Below, one piece after another: positions 7,710-15,615 of a stretch of 57,227 nucleotides of DNA. Made by a program: the position numbers and the translations under genes. This DNA comes from JBAZOB01 sp041648895 (GTDB lineage: Bacteria; Patescibacteriota; JAHJAL01). The stretch's first letter is position 1. Every line of letters starts with the position of its first letter. The notes beneath the pieces were generated by a model. That model ran no database searches and was not told the origin of the DNA. It saw only the letters and a list, made by a program, of their open reading frames with translations. Location: the NCBI GenBank assembly GCA_041648895.1, contig JBAZOB010000005.1, positions 1 through 57,227 on the forward strand. Direction: 5' to 3'.

Positions 7710-8234
7710 TTAACTAATCAGCTCTAATTCCACCTGGCTCTTCATTTTCACCAGAGCCGCTCCGGTTTTAAAAATAACTCCCTTCTGATTAGTTTCAACA
7801 TAACAATCAGCCGACAAAACGGTACTCTTTTTCCATAAACCAAAACCATTATCGACAACAAAATGATCAATCCAACCATCAACAAGATTAAAAGACACAT
7901 CAGTTACTACGCCCAACCTCTCCCCACCAATACTATATGCCCGCCGTCCCAAAACCATTATTTTATCTTGTACCAACTGCTTACTAATCGTCATCAGTTT
8001 ATGATTTAATATCCGACCCTGAACTTGCATAACACCATTCCACCAATCCACCGCCCGATCGATATCAATAATCCTTACCTCCTTTGTCCACCGACTTTTC
8101 TTGATCAGCAGAGCAATCACCCGTGGTTTATTGGCATCCACCACCAACTCCACCACCCGCCCCAACATCCGATTCGATTGGCGTACTCGACAACGACTAT
8201 TAATAATTTTGGTGGCCCAAACAATATTTTCCAT
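7710..8234 (-). CDS. PRC-barrel domain protein
   Basis: Protein of 174 aa with two copies of a small beta-barrel. The first covers residues about 5-60 (SRCRVRQSNRMLGRVVELVVDANKPRVIALLI). The second covers about 80-150 (VLGRRAYSIGGERLGVVTDVSFNLVDGWIDHFVV). PRC barrels occur in RimM and in photosynthetic reaction-centre H subunits and mediate binding to proteins or RNA. The function of this stand-alone type is unknown. I chose the ATG at 8234 rather than an upstream in-frame start at 8339 because the longer N-terminus would overlap the lepA start and is not barrel-like. A perfect TATAAT lies 6 bases before this ATG, which suggests a leaderless mRNA. It is convergent with the recombinase gene and divergent from lepA. 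Confidence 0.78.
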   Translation of the reverse strand: MENIVWATKIINSRCRVRQSNRMLGRVVELVVDANKPRVIALLIKKSRWTKEVRIIDIDRAVDWWNGVMQVQGRILNHKLMTISKQLVQDKIMVLGRRAYSIGGERLGVVTDVSFNLVDGWIDHFVVDNGFGLWKKSTVLSADCYVETNQKGVIFKTGAALVKMKSQVELELIS

Positions 8235-8240
8235 AACTAT

Positions 8241-8271
8241 ATTATATCTCAGATATAGCTGGTTGTATGAT
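8241..8271. promoter_or_regulatory. Divergent promoter region for PRC-barrel gene and lepA
   Basis: Minus strand TATAAT at 8246-8241 lies 6 bases before the PRC ATG. Plus strand TATGAT at 8266-8271 lies 11 bases before the lepA ATG. Neither gene has a Shine-Dalgarno site in this 48-bp gap. Both mRNAs would start at or within a few bases of their start codons. Confidence 0.5.
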
Positions 8272-8282
8272 AAAATAATACC

Positions 8283-10073
8283 ATGACCTACCCTCTCCAT
8301 AAAATTCGTAATTTTTGTATTATTGCCCATATTGATCACGGCAAATCAACTCTGGCTGACCGACTCCTGGAAAAAACCAATAGTGTTGATAAACGAAAAA
8401 TGACCAACCAAATGTTGGATACCATGGATCTTGAACAAGAAAGAGGTATCACTATCAAACTCACGCCCGCTCGCATGAAATACCAAGATTACATCTTAAA
8501 CCTCATCGATACCCCTGGCCATGTCGATTTTGCCTATGAAGTTTCCCGCAGCCTGGCCGCCGTAGAAGGCGCCATCCTCCTGGTTGATGCTTCCCAAGGC
8601 ATCCAAGCCCAAACTGTCGCCAACACCTATGCCGCCATGGAACATGATCTCACCATTATCCCCGTATTAAATAAAATAGACCTACCCGCCGCGCGACCCG
8701 CCGAAATAAGCCAAGAAATATGCGATACCTTTGGCTTTAAACCCAAAGAAATATTAGCCGTCAGCGCTAAAACCGGTGAAAATGTGGAACTACTTCTAGA
8801 GGCCATCATCCAACAAATACCCAGCCCCGCTGGGAGAAGTGACTCTCCCACCCAAGCTTTAATTTTTGACTCCAAATACGATTCCTATCTTGGTGTTATT
8901 GCTTTCGTGCGCGTCGTCAACGGGGCTATTCATCAAGACGATACGATTGAATTAATTACCACCCAACACCGAACGCAAATATCTCAACTAGGTTATCTTC
9001 TACCTCATTACCAAGCCCAAAATCAGATCAACACCGGTGAAATAGGCTACATTGCCACTGGCTTAAAGAGCGTCAATGAGTGCCGCGTGGGCGACACCGT
9101 CACCACCACCATCAACCCAGCCACCACTGCCTTACCCGGTTACAAAGAAATTCCCCCCAAAGTCTTTGCCGGCATATATTGTGAAGAAGGCCAGGAATAT
9201 GACGATCTAAAAGACGCTGTGGAAAAACTTAGCCTCAATGATGCTTCTTTCACTTTCGAACCAGAAATGTCCGACAATCTCGGTCCGGGCTATCGGTGTG
9301 GCTTTCTTGGTTTACTGCACATCGAAATCATCAAAGAAAGGCTCCAGCGAGAATTTAACCTCGACGTTATTCTTACCACCCCAACCGTCAATTACACCAT
9401 CCAAAAAACCGATGGCGAAACCATTGTCATTAAAAATCCCGGTCAAATGCCCGACGCCGCTGCTATCGTCCAAATATCTGAACCATGGACCAAAACCGAA
9501 ATTATCACCCCTAACAACTATATCGGCAACATCATGGAGATGACCAAAAAACACCGCGGCCAATACAAAAACACCCAATTTTTAGGCACCGACCGCTCCC
9601 TGCTTACTTTTGAAATTCCCTTATCGGAATTAATCACCAATTATTATGACCAGCTAAAATCCGTTTCTCAAGGATATGCTTCCATGAACTATGAAATAAC
9701 CAATATTAGACCCGGCCACCTCGTTAAACTAAATATTTTAGTCAACAATGAGACAGTTGAATCGCTAGCCATTATTACCCATCACGACAAAGCCGAATCC
9801 ATGGGCCGCCAAATTGTGGGCAAACTCAAAGAAATTATTCCCCGCCAAATGATTAAAATCCCCATCCAAGCAGCCATTGGCGCCAAAATAATCGCTCGGG
9901 AAACCATCCCCGCCATGCGCAAAGACGTCACCGGCTATCTATACGGCGGCGACTTTACCCGCAAACGTAAATTATTGGAAAAACAGAAAAAAGGTAAGAA
10001 AAAAATGCAATCAATTGGAAAGGTTGAAATTCCCAAAGATGCATTTATCCAAATAATCAAAAAAGAAACCTAG
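8283..10073 (+). CDS. lepA: Elongation factor 4 (LepA), ribosome back-translocase GTPase
   Basis: GTPase of 596 aa, the standard LepA length. The G1 motif AHIDHGKST is at residues 15-23, G2 is in EQERGITIKL, G3 DTPGH at 76-80 and G4 NKID at 130-133. EF-Tu-like domain 2, an EF-G-like domain and the LepA-specific C-terminal domain follow (near the end: IPAMRKDVTGYLYGGDFTRKRKLL, KKGKKKMQSIGKVEIPKDAFIQII). It acts on stalled or wrongly translocated ribosomes. The gene runs convergently towards the subtilase gene. Its TAG stop is followed immediately by the first base of a 71-bp perfect inverted-repeat arm. Confidence 0.97.
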   Translation: MTYPLHKIRNFCIIAHIDHGKSTLADRLLEKTNSVDKRKMTNQMLDTMDLEQERGITIKLTPARMKYQDYILNLIDTPGHVDFAYEVSRSLAAVEGAILLVDASQGIQAQTVANTYAAMEHDLTIIPVLNKIDLPAARPAEISQEICDTFGFKPKEILAVSAKTGENVELLLEAIIQQIPSPAGRSDSPTQALIFDSKYDSYLGVIAFVRVVNGAIHQDDTIELITTQHRTQISQLGYLLPHYQAQNQINTGEIGYIATGLKSVNECRVGDTVTTTINPATTALPGYKEIPPKVFAGIYCEEGQEYDDLKDAVEKLSLNDASFTFEPEMSDNLGPGYRCGFLGLLHIEIIKERLQREFNLDVILTTPTVNYTIQKTDGETIVIKNPGQMPDAAAIVQISEPWTKTEIITPNNYIGNIMEMTKKHRGQYKNTQFLGTDRSLLTFEIPLSELITNYYDQLKSVSQGYASMNYEITNIRPGHLVKLNILVNNETVESLAIITHHDKAESMGRQIVGKLKEIIPRQMIKIPIQAAIGAKIIARETIPAMRKDVTGYLYGGDFTRKRKLLEKQKKGKKKMQSIGKVEIPKDAFIQIIKKET

Positions 10074-10286
10074 AACAAATCAATAAAAAAATTACGAATT
10101 AAGAATTACGAAATTAATTAGTCGTATATCATTTATTTTAATTATATGGCTAGCCGCAAAAAAAATTACTGATAATTCGAAATAATCATCACCGAGGTAA
10201 AACTTTCGCTGCCATTAATTAAAATAAATGATATACGACTAATTAATTTCGTAATTCTTAATTCGTAATTTTTTTATTGATTTGTT
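10074..10286. repeat. Foldback element with conserved core (ATGGCTAGCC family), copy 1
   Basis: Perfect 71-bp arms at 10074-10144 and 10216-10286 surround a 71-nt centre. The centre opens with ATGGCTAGCC and closes with TTTCGCTGCCAT, and the stem can extend through TGGC-AGC with small bulges. The left arm starts at the base after the lepA stop. The interior of this copy differs more from the other four copies. It lies between convergent genes. Confidence 0.9.
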
Positions 10287-10294
10287 TAACAATC

Positions 10295-12412
10295 TTATAT
10301 TACGTCGTATTTCAGATACACTCCCCAATCTTGTAACCACTTAAGATTTTCCACCACCGGTTGAAAATATTCATAAAATACTCCTGTTCGGGATGGCTGG
10401 ACGTCAAAAGTAAATCGCCCCACCTCTCCCGGCGCCACTGTGGTCTGGTCCATTTCCATCCGGTTAACCGAGAGCCAAGTATCGGCATCATATAAATAAC
10501 TAGATCGATCCATCGGTCGAGTCGTCCCCAAATGAAGAGCGTTATTTCCTTCCTTCTGCCAAGTCGCTGTACCCGTATTCAAAAATTCGATCCAACTAGT
10601 CGCTTGATCACCCACCTGTAAATTCAGATATTCTGACTGATCGCGCCAAGCTGCGGCATATAAATCACTATTGGTCACCTCCAACTCCCAATAAATACCC
10701 ATATCGTTCATCCAAGCAATATTCTCCGCAACCGGTCGAAAATACTCGCGATAGGCACCAACTTGATTTGGCGCTTTGATAGTAAATTCAAAACGCGCTA
10801 TTTCACCAGGTTTAACCTCAACACTGCTCATGGCAATACGGTTATTTGACAACCAACTACCACTTTCATAAAAAAGACTACCGCGGTCCATTGATCGATC
10901 AGTACCCAAATGAACAGCATTGGCCCCATTCTGTAGCCAAAGAGCATCGCCTGTATTCTCAATTTCCACCCATAACGTCCTAGTTTCTCCCGGCTTCATA
11001 ACCCAATAATTTGATTGCTGCTTCCATTGAGCCAAATAATTACTACCATAAACGTCAATTGGATCTGGATCTGGATCTGGTTCTGGATCAGGCTCAGGAT
11101 CAACATCTTCCCCTTCCCCCATCGCCTGCATTAACGCCTTGACGTTCAATCGTCCATGGCCATAGCGCACATCAAAATCCCCCGTCATATCACTGACCTG
11201 TTCAGCCGTCGAGGCCAATAAATCATCAATTTGTGTTGGTGTTAAAGAGTTATCGTTATTAAACATCATCGCGACCGCTCCCACTACATGCGGCACCGAC
11301 ATGGAAGTACCTTCATAAACAGCAAATTCACTCCCGGTGTCTTTCCGCAAAGCCGCCACCACGTCCACCCCCGGCGCCACCAAATCCAATTCATTACCAC
11401 GATGAGAAATGAATGAAGCATTACTCAAAGTCGCCACTTCATCATTTTTATCCACCGCTCCCACCGCGATAACTGAACTATATTGAGCGGGATAATAAAG
11501 ATAATCAATATCCACTCCATAGGATTCAGAATTACCGGCCGCCGCCACTAAAACCACACCATGATCGTAGGCATAGGCCACCGCCTCTCTAACATTCTTC
11601 TGATCAACAGTCGCTCCCAAACTTAAATTAACCACCTTCGCCCCATTATCAACAGCATAATAAATACCCTGGGCAATATTGAACAAACTAGCTGATCCAT
11701 TGGCATTTGCCACTTTGATCGGCATAATTGTTGTATTCCAACAAACCCCGGCCATCCCAATCTCATTATTAGTATTGGCACCAATTATCGACGTCACGGC
11801 TGATCCATGATCATTGTCATCGGTAATATCATTGTCATCGTAAACAAAATCATAGCCATGCACATCATCGATATATCCATTGTCGTCGTCATCTAAATCA
11901 TTACCTGAAATTTCATCTTCATTGAGCCACATAAGATCTTGCAAATCGGGATGAGTATAATCAAGACCAGTATCAATCACCGCCACCACCACCTCTTGGC
12001 TACATTTATTGGTGTCCCAAACAGTTTCCAAACCAATAGTTTTTAAATTCCATTGACCATACCCACTACCATTCTTAACATAGTAATAATCATTGGGTAC
12101 AGTCGTCAAAATTGTGGCCTGCCCATCTTGTTCAACACTTTCCGCACCCCGCCAAATCTGACTACTTTGAACATTAGCTTCCTCAGTATGCACCAGAACA
12201 TATCCACCAGCACCTAACTGTACTTGATCCAAAGTCAAACTATTTTCCTCCATAAATCGCGTCAGATCCACCCCGCTAGCCAGCTTGATCACTAAATCTC
12301 CAGTATAATTTTTATCATCATTCAATGTAGTACTCGCTTGCACGTTAACCATCGAAAACAACATTACCAGCGTCATACTCAAAGCCAAAAGTCTTTTCAT
12401 GTTTTTCCTCAA
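10295..12412 (-). CDS. Secreted subtilisin-like serine protease with two C-terminal Ig-like repeats
   Basis: S8 peptidase of 705 aa. A signal peptide (residues 1-26: RLLALSMTLVMLFSMVNVQA) and a fervidolysin-like propeptide region (30-110) precede the catalytic domain. The triad is D147 (VIDTGLDYTHPD), H202 (NDHGSAVTSI) and S370 (EGTSMSVPHV), with the oxyanion N294 in AAGNS. An Asp-rich insertion at 170-200 (DLDDDDNGYIDD) probably binds calcium. After residue 436 an acidic Pro-Asp linker leads to two repeats of about 115 residues (about 456-575 and 583-705). Each has the pattern W...Q..Y..L..G......E..NTG.A.W....A.HLGT.R..DR and ends near EYF.PV.EN..W..D.G.Y. The same repeat occurs in the protein at 19124-20533. 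It resembles NBR1-type Ig-like domains. It should act outside the cell or on the cell surface. The ATG is preceded by GAGGAA. Confidence 0.9.
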   Translation of the reverse strand: MRKNMKRLLALSMTLVMLFSMVNVQASTTLNDDKNYTGDLVIKLASGVDLTRFMEENSLTLDQVQLGAGGYVLVHTEEANVQSSQIWRGAESVEQDGQATILTTVPNDYYYVKNGSGYGQWNLKTIGLETVWDTNKCSQEVVVAVIDTGLDYTHPDLQDLMWLNEDEISGNDLDDDDNGYIDDVHGYDFVYDDNDITDDNDHGSAVTSIIGANTNNEIGMAGVCWNTTIMPIKVANANGSASLFNIAQGIYYAVDNGAKVVNLSLGATVDQKNVREAVAYAYDHGVVLVAAAGNSESYGVDIDYLYYPAQYSSVIAVGAVDKNDEVATLSNASFISHRGNELDLVAPGVDVVAALRKDTGSEFAVYEGTSMSVPHVVGAVAMMFNNDNSLTPTQIDDLLASTAEQVSDMTGDFDVRYGHGRLNVKALMQAMGEGEDVDPEPDPEPDPDPDPIDVYGSNYLAQWKQQSNYWVMKPGETRTLWVEIENTGDALWLQNGANAVHLGTDRSMDRGSLFYESGSWLSNNRIAMSSVEVKPGEIARFEFTIKAPNQVGAYREYFRPVAENIAWMNDMGIYWELEVTNSDLYAAAWRDQSEYLNLQVGDQATSWIEFLNTGTATWQKEGNNALHLGTTRPMDRSSYLYDADTWLSVNRMEMDQTTVAPGEVGRFTFDVQPSRTGVFYEYFQPVVENLKWLQDWGVYLKYDVI

Positions 12413-12546
12413 TAATTTTAAATTTTATACATTAACAGTATATCTTTTTTATTTAAATTTAAAAAACTAATTAAAAATATATTAACTTCGAAAAAATAAT
12501 ATCCCCTCATAACCCAATCTTAACCCAATGCACATTAAAACAAATT

Positions 12547-12574
12547 AAAAAAAATCATCGTTAGATACCGATGA
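12547..12574 (-). terminator. Intrinsic terminator downstream of tRNA-Lys
   Basis: Minus strand TCATCG-GTATCTAA-CGATGA followed by eight T. It lies about 125 bases after tRNA-Lys, so the tRNA transcript would include both copies of the 48-bp direct repeat. Confidence 0.7.
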
Positions 12575-12586
12575 CTTCTCCCTAGG

Positions 12587-12715
12587 GTAAACTTCTCATC
12601 CCCCTCTTATATTTAAATGGGTGCAGGGGGATTCACCCTTCCGATATAGATTAAATAGATGAGGGGTGTAAACTTCTCATCCCCCTCTTATATTTAAATG
12701 GGTGCAGGGGGATTC
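12587..12715. repeat. 48-bp direct repeat carrying the tRNA-Lys 3' end
   Basis: Positions 12587-12634 and 12668-12715 are identical over 48 bp with an offset of 81 bp. The second copy includes the last 16-17 bases of tRNA-Lys (T-arm 3' strand and acceptor) plus downstream sequence. The first copy is a detached tRNA 3' end. The arrangement resembles the attachment-site duplication left by an integrative element, or a short tandem duplication. The spacer between the copies has no gene. Confidence 0.85.
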
Positions 12716-12771
12716 GAACCTCCGACCGTCTGCTTAAAAGGCAGCTGCTCTACCAACTGAGCTATGCACCC
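12699..12771 (-). tRNA. tRNA-Lys(TTT)
   Basis: Acceptor GGGTGCA/TGCACCC, anticodon stem CTGCC/GGCAG-like with loop CTTTTAA (anticodon TTT), T-loop TTCGAAT, discriminator A, 73 nt without CCA. Confidence 0.96.
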
Positions 12772-12777
12772 CTATCT

Positions 12778-12807
12778 TTTATAACCACCAAAAAAAACAA
12801 TCTTCAA
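12778..12807 (-). promoter_or_regulatory. Promoter of tRNA-Lys
   Basis: TTGAAG (12807-12802), 18-bp spacer, TATAAA (12783-12778) on the minus strand. The tRNA 5' end is 6 bases past the -10 box, so almost no leader would be made. Confidence 0.55.
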
Positions 12808-12884
12808 CACCTTGCGCTAAAAAACTTAGAGCAACATTTACATACTACCAGGTTTTACCAAAAGAACCAACATCAATCTATATT

Positions 12885-13406
12885 CTAGTCTTCTTCGGGA
12901 ATAATAAAATAGCTAGTCACAATCATCAAAATAACTGGCAGAACTATCCACCATGATTGTCTAGCCATTATCCACGCAATAACTGTTGATTGAGAATTAA
13001 TACTCGCCTGTACCTCCGGTGCCAAAAATGACATAATTGTCGAACAAACTATCAAAGCAAAAAACACACTGTAAACAAAAGATAAAATCAAGGGATGCAT
13101 CACTTTAACATCCGCCATGGCTTTGGCATGTTCGGCTCGCACCGACATCAGAATAATTATGGCTACAAACAAAAAAGTCTGCGTCAAAAACATCGAAAAC
13201 AATCGATCAGATATTGATTCATTCAATAATACCCCACCCACATTTTGGATAAGACTATTAAAACCCGGGCCCACCACATCAACCACTGCCACAGCGATAT
13301 AAACGTTAAGTAAAGTTAAAATAATTTTATTTCTCTGTAAAATAAAACCGTATAACACCGATACCAAAATACAAAAACCAATAAAAATATTCCAACTCAG
13401 TACCAT
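12885..13406 (-). CDS. Membrane protein, unknown function
   Basis: Protein of 173 aa with about five membrane helices (IFIGFCILVSVLYGFIL, ILTLLNVYIAVAVVDVV, FLTQTFLFVAIIILMSV, LILSFVYSVFFALIVCSTIMSF and SWWIVLPVILMIVTSYFII). A short acidic tail (IPEED) ends the protein. A strong ribosome site, AAGGAGG, precedes the ATG at 13406, which fixes the start. No family is recognised. It stands between tRNA-Lys and dnaJ, read in the same direction as the chaperone operon, with 85 bases between. Confidence 0.7.
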   Translation of the reverse strand: MVLSWNIFIGFCILVSVLYGFILQRNKIILTLLNVYIAVAVVDVVGPGFNSLIQNVGGVLLNESISDRLFSMFLTQTFLFVAIIILMSVRAEHAKAMADVKVMHPLILSFVYSVFFALIVCSTIMSFLAPEVQASINSQSTVIAWIMARQSWWIVLPVILMIVTSYFIIPEED

Positions 13407-13491
13407 TTTAGCCTCCTTATAGAAACAAACCTAACCATAGCGTACCCCAATTATGGGTCAAGGATCAAGAGCCTAAAAAAGTCTCCTGTCA

Positions 13492-14658
13492 CTACAAACC
13501 CATCTTCCTTTTCATTCGATCAATTACTCCTTCTTCATTGTAACTTTCTCCGCGCACCGCGGCATATTTTTTAATCAAATCTTTCTCTTCGCGAGTAATT
13601 TTCTGGGGAATATCCACAATAATATTTACCAAATGATCCCCTCGCTTACTCTCATTTCCCAAAAACGGTACTCCCTGGTCAGGTAATTTGAATTCAGTCT
13701 GACTTTGCGTCCCCGCTGGAATTCGCAAATCATATTCACCATCCAAAGTTCTAATCTTCACCACATCACCAAGTACCGCTTGAGTAAAATTGATATGATT
13801 TTCAGTTTTTACATTTTGCCCCTCCCGTCGAAAATAACTATCGGTCTTGACCTTAATTTGAACCAATAAATCACCGTCATCACCCCCAGCCAGGGCCGCC
13901 TGTCCCTTCCCTTTCAGACGCAATACCATCCCGTCCTCCACTCCGGCCGGCACCGCCAGTGTTTCCCGCACTCGCCCGCGTCGTCGCCCCTCGCCACCAC
14001 AATCCTGACATTTTTCTTTTGGCACCCGGCCTTTACCCTGACACTGGGGACATACCTGAACTTGCCGGAAAGAACCGAAAACAGTTTGGCTAACCGATTC
14101 CACTTGACCTTTACCATCGCAAGTTGAACAATCGGCCATTTTTTTACCTTTAGCACCAGTCCCACCACACTGCTCACATTTGATCATCTTTTCCATCTCC
14201 ACTTCCACTTCTCGCCCAAAAACCGCCTCCTTAAATTCAACTTCTAAAACCTGCCGAATATCACTCCCCCGCTGATTTTGTCTCGCCGCCCGCGAACCGC
14301 GCCGTGCCCCTCCCCCAAAGAAAACATCGAAAATATCACCTAAATCATCACCAAAATCAAAATCAACCTTAAAACCTCCCGGAGTGTAAGCGCCACCAAA
14401 ATCACCAGGATTAAATCCACCCGCTCCCGCCCCACCACCTCTAAAACCAGCCGATCCAAATTGATCATAAGAAGAACGCTTAGCCGGATCAGACAAAACC
14501 CGGTAAGCTTCATTAATTTTTTTGAATTTTTCTTCCCCCGCTTTTCCCCCACCCTTATCCGGGTGATATTTGTGCGCCAATTTGCGATACGCTTTTTTAA
14601 TCTCGCCTTCCGACGCACTTTTGCTTACACCTAATATTTTGTAATAGTCTTCACTCAA
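13492..14658 (-). CDS. dnaJ: Chaperone DnaJ (Hsp40)
   Basis: Co-chaperone of 388 aa that delivers substrates to DnaK and triggers its ATPase. The J domain covers residues 1-70 with the HPD motif in HKYHPDKGGG. A Gly/Phe-rich stretch (about 70-115) is followed by four zinc-binding CxxCxGxG repeats near 160-225 (CEQCGGTG, CSTCDGKG, CPQCQGKG, CQDCGGEG) and the C-terminal substrate-binding barrels. All type-I elements are present. The start is a TTG at 14658, directly before SEDYYKILGVS. No ATG or ribosome site is available, because the palindromic element begins 5 bases upstream. It is separated from dnaK by a lipoprotein gene and this element, so it may need its own promoter. Confidence 0.97.
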   Translation of the reverse strand: MSEDYYKILGVSKSASEGEIKKAYRKLAHKYHPDKGGGKAGEEKFKKINEAYRVLSDPAKRSSYDQFGSAGFRGGGAGAGGFNPGDFGGAYTPGGFKVDFDFGDDLGDIFDVFFGGGARRGSRAARQNQRGSDIRQVLEVEFKEAVFGREVEVEMEKMIKCEQCGGTGAKGKKMADCSTCDGKGQVESVSQTVFGSFRQVQVCPQCQGKGRVPKEKCQDCGGEGRRRGRVRETLAVPAGVEDGMVLRLKGKGQAALAGGDDGDLLVQIKVKTDSYFRREGQNVKTENHINFTQAVLGDVVKIRTLDGEYDLRIPAGTQSQTEFKLPDQGVPFLGNESKRGDHLVNIIVDIPQKITREEKDLIKKYAAVRGESYNEEGVIDRMKRKMGL

Positions 14659-14663
14659 AACTA

Positions 14664-14856
14664 AAAAATAATTAATAATTGATAAATAGTGCTAATTAAC
14701 CGTCCCTCATGTCATCCCCGACCGGAAGCGGAGCGCTCCGGTTATCGGGGATCTCATCAATAAGGCGTTTATAATAAACTTAATGATGAGATCCCCGCTC
14801 AAGGCGGGGATGACAGGGGAAATAACTAATTAGCATAACTCATTAATTGATCAACT
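14664..14856. repeat. Palindromic intergenic element, GTCATCCCCG type, copy 2
   Basis: Core 14711-14814 (104 nt) matches copy 1 but lacks 10 bases in the left hairpin (GCGGAGCGCTCCGG here). Outer mirror words are TAGTGCTAATTA and TAATTAGCATAA. It fills the gap between dnaJ and the lipoprotein gene. Confidence 0.88.
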
Positions 14857-15556
14857 AAGCAATCTGTTCCCCACTAGAAGCATCAATAACAATACTCAAT
14901 ATCTCCTCAGAATCAGGAGAAGTATAAACAATATACCAAGCCAAATTATTATTGTCCGCTAGCGAGAGCATTTGTGAAATTTGATAATTAGGATGATCTT
15001 GACGATACTGATAACCACCAAGAATATCCGCCTTTTCCATTGCTTCGGCATAACTTACCTTCCAATACTTGATGGGAATATTTAATACTCCCTTCTTTAA
15101 AATATAGTCATCCCGAAAAATCAAAGTACGGGTGAATTTACTCGTATCAGAGCGGGAAATATCAATCGCCCAATAATAACGGGGCTGTAAATCAGAGGAA
15201 AAAATAAATTTATCCACCACCCCGTCATCTTTTAGACTAGAAAAATACTTCGATGAAACCAATAACAGTTTAGCATCCGATTGCCAATCTAAAGCCAAGT
15301 CATTGGCTAGATTAAACAGTTCTTTAGCTTTGTTTAAAACTTGTTCATTGTCTTCCACCTTGTAAACATCATCCAAAACATCATCGGTCGTTTTACCGTT
15401 CTCTTCACTTACTAAAGTATTATCGTTGTTTTCAATGGTAGTTTGATCGGTCTGATCGTCGGTGGTATTGTCATTGTCGCCAAAAACTGAACAACCGGTC
15501 AACATTAAAATACCTATAAACAAACCCCCGACAAAATACTTTTTCATTTTTCTCAC
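14855..15556 (-). CDS. Lipoprotein, PepSY-like C-terminus, in the chaperone operon
   Basis: Protein of 233 aa with a type-II signal peptide. The basic start and hydrophobic core FVGGLFIGILM lead to the lipobox LTGC, giving a lipid-anchored Cys near residue 22. A low-complexity Thr/Asp/Asn linker follows (about 25-70). The C-terminal part (YAEAMEKADILGG, then LAWYIVYTSPDSEEILSIVIDASSGEQ) resembles a PepSY-type fold, which in other proteins binds or inhibits peptidases. That match is weak and by eye. It should sit on the outer face of the membrane. It lies between dnaK (60 bases upstream) and dnaJ, an unusual place for a lipoprotein, and could respond to envelope protein stress. Confidence 0.72.
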   Translation of the reverse strand: MRKMKKYFVGGLFIGILMLTGCSVFGDNDNTTDDQTDQTTIENNDNTLVSEENGKTTDDVLDDVYKVEDNEQVLNKAKELFNLANDLALDWQSDAKLLLVSSKYFSSLKDDGVVDKFIFSSDLQPRYYWAIDISRSDTSKFTRTLIFRDDYILKKGVLNIPIKYWKVSYAEAMEKADILGGYQYRQDHPNYQISQMLSLADNNNLAWYIVYTSPDSEEILSIVIDASSGEQIA

Positions 15557-15615
15557 CTGGTTAATTTATTTACTAACCATATTGTATCAACAATATAACT
15601 CGAAAGATAACTAAA

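Noticed and set aside
12587..12715. Direct repeat as a second tRNA-Lys gene
   Set aside because: The first copy has only the last 16-17 tRNA bases, with no anticodon or D-arm.
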